A DNA stretch of 50,386 nucleotides from Pseudomonadota bacterium (lineage in GTDB: Bacteria; Pseudomonadota; Gammaproteobacteria; Burkholderiales; Methylophilaceae), in the NCBI GenBank assembly GCA_027621535.1, contig JAQCBB010000003.1, positions 1 through 50,386 on the forward strand. Reading direction: 5' to 3'. Position numbers and translations under genes: made by a program. The notes below the pieces were generated by a model. It did no database searches, was not told where the DNA came from, and was given only the letters and a program-made list of their open reading frames with translations. Each line of letters starts with the position of its first letter. Position 1 is the stretch's first letter. Below, in pieces: positions 40,644-50,386 of this stretch.

Positions 40644-41537
40644 TCATTTTGATGCAGACCGTGAAGCTAAAATCAACATAATAAAAATCCCACTTAAAAT
40701 CAATATGAGTCCAATCAATTCATTCAATAAGGGCAATTCACCAAATTCAACAAAAGCAGCTAATAAGCCAATTACTGGTGCCAAAAGGGAAATGGATGAG
40801 ACTAAGCTTGTTTTTAGATGCTTAACACCAAATAACCAAAGCATCCATGCAATAGCATTACAAAAAACAATGTTATAGACAGAGGCGCCTATGAGATAAG
40901 TATTGACTTGATAAATCTCAACACCCTTGAACAAAATAACAAAAATAATCGGAATACTCCCCAATAACATCTGCCAGGCTGTCAAATTCAACAAGTCAAT
41001 TTTAGGATTGGTGTGATGATAGTGTTTAACTAATACAACCCCACATCCCCAAAAAAAACCTGAGCTGATTGCCATGATCATGCTAAATAAATCTGGACTT
41101 TTATGCACTGGGTCAAATATGAAAACTAAACCAAAAAAACTAATCATGATGGCGAAACATTGATTGAGCGTTATCCGCTCTTTCAGGAAAAAAAATGCTA
41201 ACAGATTGGCCCATATTGGCATGGTGAACGTCAGTACTGATGTTTTCGCAGTTCCCCCTTTCACCAAAGCAACCAATACCAGAACGGTAAATCCAATCAT
41301 CTGCACTAAACCGATCAGGAAAACATAAGCAGGATGGGCAAGTTTGAGTGATTTTTTATAAATAATTAACACTAAAAAAAGGCATAATGCGCCAAAAAAA
41401 TTTCTAACAAAAGCAAATTCCCAAGGTCCGATCAATTGCACAGATTGTTTCATCACTACCCAGTTATACCCCCAAATCATGGTCAGTAAAATTACCGCAA
41501 CAATCGGCCTTAATTTGTTATTTTTTAAATTTTGCAT
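40644..41537 (-). CDS. DMT-superfamily (EamA) transporter
   Basis: Ten-TM-like sequence; MIWGYNWVVMKQSV, PIWANLLAFFFLKERIT. Confidence 0.9.
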   Translation of the reverse strand: MQNLKNNKLRPIVAVILLTMIWGYNWVVMKQSVQLIGPWEFAFVRNFFGALCLFLVLIIYKKSLKLAHPAYVFLIGLVQMIGFTVLVLVALVKGGTAKTSVLTFTMPIWANLLAFFFLKERITLNQCFAIMISFFGLVFIFDPVHKSPDLFSMIMAISSGFFWGCGVVLVKHYHHTNPKIDLLNLTAWQMLLGSIPIIFVILFKGVEIYQVNTYLIGASVYNIVFCNAIAWMLWLFGVKHLKTSLVSSISLLAPVIGLLAAFVEFGELPLLNELIGLILILSGIFIMLILASRSASK

Positions 41538-41588
41538 GTTGATTAAAATTTGTTATCCTAAGCTGTTACACATTGTATTATTTATTCT

Positions 41589-42020
41589 ATGAAAACAGCT
41601 CAACAAATTCTGAATGACAAAACTCATAATAATATTTTAACGATTGAACCGGATCGACCCGTGATAGATGCTTTGATTATTATGGCTGAGTATAAAATTG
41701 GAGCGCTTTTAGTCATGGATAAAAATAAGTTACTAGGAATTATTTCAGAAAGAGATTACGCTCGTGAAATTGTACTTCGCGGAAGATCATCCAAAGTTTC
41801 ACTGGTAAAAGATATCATGACAACAGATGTCATTACCATAGATGCTCATGAAACCTATGATAAAGGACTCGAAATTATGACAGAACACCGCATTCGTCAT
41901 TTACCTGTCCTAGAAAATAAAAAAGTAATTGGCATGTTATCGTTAGGTGACTTAGCCAAAGAAACCATCAGTCATCAAAAGTTTTTGATTGAACAATACG
42001 AAAGTTTTTTAAAAAGTTAG
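41589..42020 (+). CDS. CBS-domain-pair protein
   Basis: [31 protein letters not shown] and [26 protein letters not shown]. Confidence 0.95.
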   Translation: MKTAQQILNDKTHNNILTIEPDRPVIDALIIMAEYKIGALLVMDKNKLLGIISERDYAREIVLRGRSSKVSLVKDIMTTDVITIDAHETYDKGLEIMTEHRIRHLPVLENKKVIGMLSLGDLAKETISHQKFLIEQYESFLKS

Positions 42021-42436
42021 TCGCCAATAATTTTGACCAGAACTCTTTTTTTTCTTCTTCCATCAAATTCTCCATAGAAAATTTGCTCCCAAGGGCCAAA
42101 ATCTAGATGCCCATCGGTAATCGCTACAACCACTTCTCTGCCCATGACTTGCCGCTTCATGTGCGCATCCGCATTATCCTCACCCGTATCATTATGTCGA
42201 TATCCGCTCACTGGCTCATGAGGGGCTAGTTTTTCAAGCCATTTTTTGTAATCACTATGCAGCCCTGATTCATCGTCATTGATAAAAATGCTTGCTGTGA
42301 TATGCATGGCGTTCACCAGAACAAAACCTTCTTTAATTCCACTTTCAATCAAACATTCTCGGACATCTGGAGTAATATTTGTAAAATGCATTCTTTCAGG
42401 CGCATTAAACCAAAGCTCTTTTCTATAACTTTTCAT
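42017..42436 (-). CDS. YjbQ-family (UPF0047) protein
   Basis: [57 protein letters not shown]. Confidence 0.92.
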   Translation of the reverse strand: MKSYRKELWFNAPERMHFTNITPDVRECLIESGIKEGFVLVNAMHITASIFINDDESGLHSDYKKWLEKLAPHEPVSGYRHNDTGEDNADAHMKRQVMGREVVVAITDGHLDFGPWEQIFYGEFDGRRKKRVLVKIIGD

Positions 42437-43104
42437 TGATCGAATCCTTTTTGAGATAAATCATAATAATGATACCAAATATCAGCCATATCAGAATTTT
42501 TGTAATCTTTAAAGCATGGGGTGCCTAGGGTAAAATGGATGAGCTTAGCCTCACGATTCGTTTTATATTCGCTGACTAACCAATTCCACTCCATAGGAAG
42601 TTCACCAATCTCCTGATCATCGAGCCAACTAAAGCGATGTAAGAATTTACCGGTTTGTTTTGACACAAAATCAGGTGTCAACATTTTATGTTTAGGGTGC
42701 TCGCAATTCCAAAGAATGACACTCGACCAATTTTTTCTAGGGTAATTTTCATTGATATTTGCTAAATATTTCTGAGAGGCTTTGGTTTGATAATCATGCT
42801 TAACCACCATCACTGCTTTGGATGGATCTGCCATGTCGATTAATTCTTTTAAATCACCCTGACAGATCATGTCCCCATCAGCAAAAATAGCCCAGCCTTT
42901 AAAGTCACTCAGGTAAGGAGTTAAAAATCTGGAGTATACAAAATCATTACTTCGATCATCATGCGTCTCGTTAAATTCTTGTAATTGACTGAGTACTAGA
43001 GGGGTAATGTGAACAGGGACTGATGTATTCTTGATGATACTATTACAGAATACATGGTAAGCAACGGCCTCTCTAGGATCAAATCCAACAAATAGATTAA
43101 TCAT
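42433..43104 (-). CDS. Glycosyltransferase-like protein
   Basis: [22 protein letters not shown] ... [15 protein letters not shown] (DxD). Confidence 0.75.
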   Translation of the reverse strand: MINLFVGFDPREAVAYHVFCNSIIKNTSVPVHITPLVLSQLQEFNETHDDRSNDFVYSRFLTPYLSDFKGWAIFADGDMICQGDLKELIDMADPSKAVMVVKHDYQTKASQKYLANINENYPRKNWSSVILWNCEHPKHKMLTPDFVSKQTGKFLHRFSWLDDQEIGELPMEWNWLVSEYKTNREAKLIHFTLGTPCFKDYKNSDMADIWYHYYDLSQKGFDQ

Positions 43105-43109
43105 TTTAT

Positions 43110-43493
43110 TTAATTATCATTTGAAAAAATTAACTCAATTCCATTTCCTGCCGGATCCTTAAAAAAAATCTGACGGGTACCAATTTCTGGAACTTCTCTA
43201 ACAATGTAATCAATATTTTTTTCTTTCAGCAAATTGATGTGATCTATTTCATTGTCTGCGGTAAACGCCATGTGGTCAAATGTGGAGGGAACATGTAATT
43301 CGTTGGAAATATCATTTTTTGAGAAACTCAAATGCAGAACATCTTTTTCATTCGCATAAAGCCAATAGCCTCCATTTTGGAATGGGGGTCGATGTCCAAG
43401 TTTGAGACCTACAATTTCTATATAAAAATTTTTTAGGTGTTCAATTATTTCCGGTGCTGCTCTGAGGTTGTAGTGATTGATACCATAAATCAT
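43110..43493 (-). CDS. VOC/glyoxalase-family protein
   Basis: HVPSTFDHMAFTADN; EIGTRQIFFKDPAGNGIELIF. Confidence 0.9.
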   Translation of the reverse strand: MIYGINHYNLRAAPEIIEHLKNFYIEIVGLKLGHRPPFQNGGYWLYANEKDVLHLSFSKNDISNELHVPSTFDHMAFTADNEIDHINLLKEKNIDYIVREVPEIGTRQIFFKDPAGNGIELIFSNDN

Positions 43494-43508
43494 ATTTATA
43501 CCCTTGTT

Positions 43509-45293
43509 TTAGGAGCTTACATTTTGATTACGGACGCGAATATGTAACTCTCTGAGTTGTTTTTCATCAACCTGATTGGGAGCAGATGTTAATAGGCATT
43601 GAGCCCTTTGTGTTTTAGGAAAAGCAATGACATCCCGAATGGATTCAGCGCCTACTAACAAAGCTGTAATTCGATCAAGACCAAATGCCAAACCTCCATG
43701 CGGGGGAGCCCCATACTTGAGGGCATCTAATAAGAAACCAAATTTTTCTTGGGCTTCATCCTCTTTAATATTGAGCGCATTAAATACTTTAGATTGAATT
43801 TTTTGATCATGAATACGTATTGACCCACCGCCAACTTCCCAACCGTTGATCACCAGATCATAAGCCTTCGAAAGGCATTGACCCGGATCATTTTCCAAAT
43901 AATTTTCATGGCCCTTTTTAGGTGCGGTAAATGGATGATGAAGGGCATCCCATCTTTTTTCATCTTCATTAAATTCAAACATTGGAAAATCAACAACCCA
44001 TAAGATTGACCACGCTTGATCATTTAATAGTTTTCGATCATGCCCAACTTTTTGTCGTAAAGCGCCTAGCGCCTCATTGACGATTTTTGTTTTATCGGCT
44101 CCAAAAAATATCAGGTCTCCATTTTGGGCCCCGGTTTTTTCAATAATCGCTTTTAATGCCTTCTCATGAATGTTTTTTACGATTGGGCTTTGAAGACCCT
44201 CTTCGTTAAGCTTGGTAATGTCATTGACTTTAATATACGCCAATCCCTTAGCTCCATATATTTTTACAAATTCAGTATATTGATCAATTTCTGATCGACT
44301 CATTTCTGCACCAGATGGAATTCTCAACGCAGCGACTCGACCATTATCTGCATTAGCAGGGTTAGAAAAAACCTTAAAATCAACATCTTTCATATCAGAA
44401 GTTAATTCAATTAATTCCAGGTTAACCCTCAAATCAGGTTTATCTGAACCATATTTAAGCATGGCCTCCTGATATGTAATTTCCTGAAATTTTGAGGGTA
44501 AATCAATATCAAGCACATCTTTAAAAATAGTTTGCGTTAATTTACTGGCAATATTTTTTATATCCGCTTCCTCAACAAATGATGCTTCGATATCAATCTG
44601 AGTGAACTCCGGTTGTCGATCTGCTCTGAGGTCCTCATCACGGAAACATTTTGCGATTTGGAAATATCGATCAAAACCCGAGATCATTAATAGTTGTTTA
44701 AATAATTGAGGAGACTGAGGAAGGGCAAAGAACTCGCCATGATGAATTCTTGACGGGACCAAATAGTCACGAGCTCCTTCTGGTGTGCTGCGCGTTAAGA
44801 TAGGTGTTTCAATTTCTAAAAAATGGTCGGCATCCAAGGATTTTCGCACGCTTTTGGTAATTTGATATCGAACTTTAAGATTATTTTGCATCTCATCGCG
44901 TCTCAGATCCATAAAGCGATTTTCTAGTCGGATATTTTCAGTGATATTAGTATCATCAATCACAAACGGTGGTGTTAGTGAAGCATTTAAAATTTCAATC
45001 TCTGAGACTAACATCTCAACTTCACCAGTTGGTATATTTTTATTGACCGTACCCTCGGGTCTTCTTCTCACTTTGCACTTCACCCGCAAAACGAATTCAC
45101 TGCGAACCGTTTCAGCAATTTTAAATGCTTCAGGAGTGTCTGGATCGATAACAACCTGCGCCAACCCTTGTCTATCTCGGAGATCTATAAAAATTACTCC
45201 CCCATGATCTCTGCGGCGATGGGCCCATCCACATAAGTAAATTTCTTGATCAATATGTGAAGTATTCACATGGCCGCAATACATTGTTCTCAT
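43509..45293 (-). CDS. aspS: Aspartyl-tRNA synthetase
   Basis: [56 protein letters not shown]. Confidence 0.98.
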   Translation of the reverse strand: MRTMYCGHVNTSHIDQEIYLCGWAHRRRDHGGVIFIDLRDRQGLAQVVIDPDTPEAFKIAETVRSEFVLRVKCKVRRRPEGTVNKNIPTGEVEMLVSEIEILNASLTPPFVIDDTNITENIRLENRFMDLRRDEMQNNLKVRYQITKSVRKSLDADHFLEIETPILTRSTPEGARDYLVPSRIHHGEFFALPQSPQLFKQLLMISGFDRYFQIAKCFRDEDLRADRQPEFTQIDIEASFVEEADIKNIASKLTQTIFKDVLDIDLPSKFQEITYQEAMLKYGSDKPDLRVNLELIELTSDMKDVDFKVFSNPANADNGRVAALRIPSGAEMSRSEIDQYTEFVKIYGAKGLAYIKVNDITKLNEEGLQSPIVKNIHEKALKAIIEKTGAQNGDLIFFGADKTKIVNEALGALRQKVGHDRKLLNDQAWSILWVVDFPMFEFNEDEKRWDALHHPFTAPKKGHENYLENDPGQCLSKAYDLVINGWEVGGGSIRIHDQKIQSKVFNALNIKEDEAQEKFGFLLDALKYGAPPHGGLAFGLDRITALLVGAESIRDVIAFPKTQRAQCLLTSAPNQVDEKQLRELHIRVRNQNVSS

Positions 45294-45298
45294 ATTAC

Positions 45299-45925
45299 TT
45301 ATCTCTTTAATTTGGATTGTTTATTTTTGGGGGTTAACTTTGGTGGAACAACACCCATGGAAATAACATATTTAAGAGCCTGATCAACTGAAACATCAAT
45401 ATCTACCACCTTATTTCTCGGAACCATTAATGTATATCCTGATGTTGGATTCGGTGTTGTTGGAACATAGACGTTTACGTATTTGCCTTTTAATATTTTT
45501 GAAATACGCTCATCTGTTTCACCGGTAATAAAGGCAAATGTGTAATTTTTGGAATCTGGAAATTCAATCAATACGGCTTTTGAAAAAGCAGTGGAGCTTT
45601 TCGAAAGAAGGGTATCAGATACCTGCTTAATTCCTCCATAAATGGATTTAACAATGGGTAATTTATCAAGAATTATTTCATAAAAATTAATTAAACTCTT
45701 TCCAAAAAAATTATTTGAAACTAAACCGACAAAGAAAATGATGGCACCAGTTAAAATAATTCCCAAACCCGGAATATTAAAACCAAGTAACTGATTGGGT
45801 TGGTACTCATAAGGAAGAAAGACAATAATTTTGTCTAAAAAGTTAGCGAGTGAAAATATCACCCATAACGTTAAAATTAATGGGATAAGAACTATTAAGC
45901 CGGTGAGTATATTTTTTTTAAACAC
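45299..45925 (-). CDS. DUF502 membrane protein
   Basis: [64 protein letters not shown]. Confidence 0.93.
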   Translation of the reverse strand: MFKKNILTGLIVLIPLILTLWVIFSLANFLDKIIVFLPYEYQPNQLLGFNIPGLGIILTGAIIFFVGLVSNNFFGKSLINFYEIILDKLPIVKSIYGGIKQVSDTLLSKSSTAFSKAVLIEFPDSKNYTFAFITGETDERISKILKGKYVNVYVPTTPNPTSGYTLMVPRNKVVDIDVSVDQALKYVISMGVVPPKLTPKNKQSKLKR

Positions 45926-46208
45926 TTTTACTTCTCTCTATCTTGTTGGTATTTTCGGGTTTTGTTTTTATGTCTGAACTTTCAGAGGTTTTATTATTGC
46001 TATCATTAGCTAATTTGCTCTCTTTTTTGTTTTTAAAATCAGTTTCGTACCAACCCGAACCACTTAACTTAAAATGAAGGGCTGATACTAATTTTTTAAA
46101 TGTATTTTTTTGACAAGACGGACATGGCAGCGTTGTGGCTGCAGGAACTTTTAGCATCAAGTCATCTTGAAACTGACAGGTTGAACATCGATATTCATAT
46201 ATGGGCAT
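45918..46208 (-). CDS. FmdB-family zinc-ribbon protein
   Basis: MPIYEYRCSTCQFQDDLMLKV...LPCPSCQKNTFKKLVSALHFKLSGSGWYETDFK. Confidence 0.95.
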   Translation of the reverse strand: MPIYEYRCSTCQFQDDLMLKVPAATTLPCPSCQKNTFKKLVSALHFKLSGSGWYETDFKNKKESKLANDSNNKTSESSDIKTKPENTNKIERSKSV

Positions 46209-46229
46209 AAATTTTATGTAAATTAAATA

Positions 46230-46703
46230 TTAAAAAGGGATGTCATCTTCAAATTCATCAAAAGCACTTCCTGTATTGGATTGTTCAACTTGGTTATTTC
46301 TTTTAGGCGTTTGATCAAAATCATCTTTAGGCTTTTCTTCAACGCCTGAATTTTCTTGTGGTGCTGCGCTATCTCGTCCCCCTAACATCTGCATCGAGTC
46401 AGCAATAATTTCTGTCGTGTACCGATCCTGACCTTCTTTGGTTTGCCATTTTCTTGTTTGAAGTCTTCCTTCTATATATACCGGTCTTCCTTTTTTTAAA
46501 TACTCTCCGGCAATCTCAGCTAATCTGCGATAGATCACAATATTATGCCATTCAGTTTTTTCTTGACGCTCACCAGCCTTATCTTTCCATGAATCTGTCG
46601 TTGCTATACTGAAATTACAAACCGCATCACCATTGGGCATAAAACGAACTTCAGGGTCTTTTCCTAAATTTCCCATAAGTATGACTTTATTAACTGATGG
46701 CAT
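46230..46703 (-). CDS. ssb: Single-stranded DNA-binding protein
   Basis: [38 protein letters not shown]-terminal DDIPF tip. Confidence 0.97.
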   Translation of the reverse strand: MPSVNKVILMGNLGKDPEVRFMPNGDAVCNFSIATTDSWKDKAGERQEKTEWHNIVIYRRLAEIAGEYLKKGRPVYIEGRLQTRKWQTKEGQDRYTTEIIADSMQMLGGRDSAAPQENSGVEEKPKDDFDQTPKRNNQVEQSNTGSAFDEFEDDIPF

Positions 46704-48063
46704 TTTTTTCTCCTATAATCTTGAGTATTTTTTTTTGATCAAGAATTAAATCATTTTTTGACTTTATAATTATATAGCTTTCAGATGGGAATATTAAGGT
46801 TTCTTCGACAAATTCAAGACAATTAATTTTATTATAAATTTCATCAATCAAATCTTGTGGTTGTAAAAAGAATTTAGGATTCATTTTTAAGACTAAGTCT
46901 TTTTTGTTGGTAGGGAAAATAAATTTGATCATTGCAAAAAACCAGATCAATAACAGTAACCCGCTCACAATGAAAATAGCATGATCGCCAAATTGGGAGG
47001 CAATCAACCCCCCCAAAACTCCCCCCATGAAAATGCCTAAGGATTGGGATGTATTGTAAGCTCCAAGCACCAAACCCTTTAAATTTTTGGGCGATAATTT
47101 ACTGATTAAACTAGGAAGAGTGGCTTCTAAAAAATTAAATCCGACAAAATAAATTAATAAAATAATCATAATATTTTGTTTGCTATCCGACCAACTCATA
47201 AATAAATACTGGACAATAATTAATAAAATAATGCTTCCCAAGAAAAATATTTTTAACATCTGTTTTTTAGAGGACAGTAAAATCATGGGCACAATAGCCA
47301 AAATTGAAATCACAAAAACAGGCAGGTAAATTTGCCAGTGATATTTTATTGGGTATCCAATATTATTCAGCATCACCGGAATCATCATAAACATAATAAT
47401 TTGTGAAGCATGCAAAGAAAAAATACCTAAATCGAGCTTCAAAAAAACCTTATCAAAAATAACTTGCCTAAAAGGAGTTTTGTTTTCTTTATTTTTTTCA
47501 ATATTGATGGGCGAGGGAATATACTTCAGCAAAACACCCATTGCAATAATAGTTAACGTGGCAATCATTAAAAAAATATTCTCGAATCCTAAGTAGCTAT
47601 TTAAAATTGGGGATAAAACAATGGAAATACCAAACGTCAATCCAATCGATGCACCAATAATTGCCATCGATTTTGTTCGCGCAGAATCTGTTGTTAAGTC
47701 AGCGAGAAGCGCAAGCAAAACTGCTGATATTGCTCCGGCTCCTTGAAGGCCTCTTCCAATAATAATCATCCATAAAGATTGTGAAAAATAAATAAAAATT
47801 GATCCCAGCAAAAAGATGAAAAGTCCAATCAAGATCATTTTTTTTCTGCCAAATTTATCAGATAAAATGCCAAAGGGAATTTGAAATAAGGCCTGTGTTA
47901 GCCCATACATTCCAAAAGCAAGGCCAATCATAAAGGTTGAACTGTATTCAGATAAATCAGTTAAGTGCAATGACATGATGGGCAAAACAATAAAAAGTCC
48001 CAACATTCTAAGACTGTAAATAAAGGCAATTCCTAATGTTGATTTGATCTCAAATGACGTCAT
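46690..48063 (-). CDS. MFS transporter
   Basis: 12-TM pattern with [17 protein letters not shown] and C-terminal soluble region. Confidence 0.93.
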   Translation of the reverse strand: MTSFEIKSTLGIAFIYSLRMLGLFIVLPIMSLHLTDLSEYSSTFMIGLAFGMYGLTQALFQIPFGILSDKFGRKKMILIGLFIFLLGSIFIYFSQSLWMIIIGRGLQGAGAISAVLLALLADLTTDSARTKSMAIIGASIGLTFGISIVLSPILNSYLGFENIFLMIATLTIIAMGVLLKYIPSPINIEKNKENKTPFRQVIFDKVFLKLDLGIFSLHASQIIMFMMIPVMLNNIGYPIKYHWQIYLPVFVISILAIVPMILLSSKKQMLKIFFLGSIILLIIVQYLFMSWSDSKQNIMIILLIYFVGFNFLEATLPSLISKLSPKNLKGLVLGAYNTSQSLGIFMGGVLGGLIASQFGDHAIFIVSGLLLLIWFFAMIKFIFPTNKKDLVLKMNPKFFLQPQDLIDEIYNKINCLEFVEETLIFPSESYIIIKSKNDLILDQKKILKIIGEKNAIS

Positions 48064-48113
48064 GCTGATATTTATATTACATAAAAATTAAATTTCTCGT
48101 ATATTAACAGGTT

Positions 48114-50386
48114 ATGCAAAAAAAGAATGACAATCTAGTAATCAAGGGGGCTCGGACCCATAACTTACAAAATATTTCAGTGGATATTCCCAAAAATAAA
48201 TTAGTGGTCATTACTGGAATATCGGGATCAGGGAAATCTTCCTTGGCATTCGACACGATTTATGCGGAGGGCCAAAGAAGGTATGTTGAATCTCTCTCAG
48301 CTTATGCCCGACAATTTCTTGATCGCATGAATAAACCTGATGTTGATCTCATTGAAGGCTTATCCCCGGCAATCTCCATCGAACAAAAATCCACATCACA
48401 TAACCCTCGCTCCACGGTAGGAACGGTGACTGAAATACATGACTATCTTAGATTATTATTTGCCCGAGCAGGTGAACCTCATTGCCCTGAACATCAGCAT
48501 AAACTTGAAGCTCAAACCGTTTCACAAATTGTCGATAATATCTTTTTGATTGGCGAAGACAAAAAGATTATTGTCTTATCTCCCGTTATCGTTGGGCAAA
48601 AAGGATCCCACAAAGATCTGGTCGATGAACTTCGATCTCAAGGATTTATTCGCATTCGCCTGGATGGAAAAATCTATGAGATTGATGATCTTCCTCTGAT
48701 TGATAAAAATCAAAAACATACTATTGATGTGGTCATTGATCGACTCAAAATTGATCAAAATTCAAAACAAAGATTAACTGAATCAATTGAAACAGCGATC
48801 ATTCTGTCAAAATCAAAAGTCATTGTCTATGAGGTGAATGATGAAAAAAGTCATCTTTTTTCATCCAAATTTGCGTGCCCTGTCTGTGACTATTCTTTGG
48901 AGGAATTAGAGCCAAGAATTTTTTCATTTAATAACCCGATGGGGGCTTGTCCATCTTGTGATGGATTAGGTAATAAAACTTTTTTTGATGCAAAAAAAAT
49001 TGTATTGATGCCGGATTTATCTCTTGCATCGGGGGCGATCAAAGGATGGGATAAGAGAAATCATTTTTATTTTCAAATTTTAAATTCTCTAGCAAATCAT
49101 TATCAGTTTGATATTGATTTACCCTTTAAAGATTTGTCTGAAGATATTCAAAATATTATTCTTCATGGCAATAATGAAATGATTAATTTTTCTTACCTGA
49201 GCTCGGATGGAAAGATCTACAAAAAATCCCATAAGTTTGAAGGGATTGTAAATAACTTTAATCGAAGGTATCACGAAACAGACTCACACTTAGTGCGAGA
49301 TGAATTGGCTAAGTTTTTAAGTCATACCCAATGTCCTGACTGCAACGGTACCCGACTTAAGATTTCCTCTTTGAATGTTTTACTTAATGGGAAAAATATT
49401 CACTCTATCTGTGATATGTCGCTTAAAGAATGTTTTTCTTATTTTGATAATCTAAAATTAGTTGGCTCAAAACAACACATTGCAGAGAAGATCATCAATG
49501 AAATAAAAAACCGAGTCTATTTTCTAAATAATGTGGGTCTAAATTATTTAAGCTTATCGAGAACAGCAGATACCCTATCCGGTGGAGAGGCTCAAAGGAT
49601 TCGTTTAGCCTCACAAATTGGCAGTGGACTCACGGGTGTTTTATATGTCCTTGATGAACCCTCCATTGGACTTCATCAACGAGATAATGATCGCCTCTTA
49701 GATACCCTTAAAAATTTAAGAGATTTAGGAAATACCGTTATTGTCGTGGAACATGATGAAGAAGCGATTATGAGTGCAGATTATGTGATCGATATCGGAC
49801 CTGGAGCAGGAGTTCATGGAGGCAAAATAATTGCCACAGGAACTCCTGCTGAAATTTTAAAAAATAAAGATTCTCTTACAGCGCAATACTTGTCCAAGAA
49901 AAAAAATATATCCGTTAAAAATATTTCAAAAACCACCCATAATTTCATTAGGATAAGAGGGGCCGCAGGTAATAATTTAAAAAATATCAATGCAGATATC
50001 CCCACTGGATTATTTACCTGTATAACCGGGGTTTCCGGCAGCGGAAAATCTACGTTAATTAATGACACCTTGTATTTGGCTATGGCTAATCAACTGAATC
50101 GAAGTTCGCATGAAACTGCGCCCTATGAAGAAATTATTGGTTTTAATTTATTTGACAAAGTGATCGATGTAAACCAAAGCCCAATTGGAAGAACTCCTCG
50201 ATCTAATCCAGCTACCTATACCGGTCTTTTTACTCCAGTTAGAGATTTATTTTCAAAATTACCCGAAAGCAAATCGAGAGGCTATGGTCCAGGTCGATTT
50301 TCTTTTAATGTCAAAGGCGGTCGTTGCGAGGCTTGTGAGGGTGATGGTGTCATTAAAGTAGAAATGCATTTTTTACCTGATGTGTA
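48114..50386 (+). CDS. uvrA: Excinuclease ABC subunit A (truncated at window end)
   Basis: [107 protein letters not shown]. Open to the window edge. Confidence 0.98.
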   Translation, partial: MQKKNDNLVIKGARTHNLQNISVDIPKNKLVVITGISGSGKSSLAFDTIYAEGQRRYVESLSAYARQFLDRMNKPDVDLIEGLSPAISIEQKSTSHNPRSTVGTVTEIHDYLRLLFARAGEPHCPEHQHKLEAQTVSQIVDNIFLIGEDKKIIVLSPVIVGQKGSHKDLVDELRSQGFIRIRLDGKIYEIDDLPLIDKNQKHTIDVVIDRLKIDQNSKQRLTESIETAIILSKSKVIVYEVNDEKSHLFSSKFACPVCDYSLEELEPRIFSFNNPMGACPSCDGLGNKTFFDAKKIVLMPDLSLASGAIKGWDKRNHFYFQILNSLANHYQFDIDLPFKDLSEDIQNIILHGNNEMINFSYLSSDGKIYKKSHKFEGIVNNFNRRYHETDSHLVRDELAKFLSHTQCPDCNGTRLKISSLNVLLNGKNIHSICDMSLKECFSYFDNLKLVGSKQHIAEKIINEIKNRVYFLNNVGLNYLSLSRTADTLSGGEAQRIRLASQIGSGLTGVLYVLDEPSIGLHQRDNDRLLDTLKNLRDLGNTVIVVEHDEEAIMSADYVIDIGPGAGVHGGKIIATGTPAEILKNKDSLTAQYLSKKKNISVKNISKTTHNFIRIRGAAGNNLKNINADIPTGLFTCITGVSGSGKSTLINDTLYLAMANQLNRSSHETAPYEEIIGFNLFDKVIDVNQSPIGRTPRSNPATYTGLFTPVRDLFSKLPESKSRGYGPGRFSFNVKGGRCEACEGDGVIKVEMHFLPDV

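Noticed and set aside
40624-40878. 84-aa plus-strand ORF
   Set aside because: Antisense to the 3' end of the EamA transporter; not protein-like.
48576-48758. Minus-strand ORFs at 48576-48758 and 49814-50068
   Set aside because: Both lie antisense inside uvrA, whose frame is open from 48114 to the window end.

Overview
The window is an AT-rich chromosomal segment from what looks like a streamlined methylotrophic betaproteobacterium (Methylophilaceae/OM43-like; inferred from XoxF/XoxJ and gene content, not proven). It is mostly densely packed housekeeping DNA. From the left: a partial secreted protein, xoxJ-like and lanthanide-type xoxF; pip; a BrkB/YihY protein fused to a cNMP-binding-like domain; a TPR/2OG-Fe(II) oxygenase; an antiporter; a RodZ-like protein; umuDC; HU; and a CzcCBA-type RND efflux operon. 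Next come an SDR, an AlkA-like glycosylase, msrA, small unlisted ORFs, a cold-shock gene, a CAU tRNA, and rpoD-dnaG-yqeY-rpsU. Then tsaD, plsY, folB, xerD, rpsP-rimM-trmD-rplS, queCE, tol-pal-cpoB, ybgC, ruvBAC, yebC, aspS, ssb, an MFS transporter and the 5' part of uvrA. I found no CRISPR array, prophage, IS element or clear defence island. The most interesting signals are: a perfect 15-bp-arm palindrome over the umuD start codon with no canonical LexA box; dyads over the apparent xoxF core promoter; repeat-driven Ala/Glu/Pro-rich tails on both bS16 and bL19 in one operon; a BrkB-cNMP fusion; three convergent gene pairs with 4-nt stop-codon overlaps; and unlisted microprotein ORFs. None of these clearly amounts to a new system.
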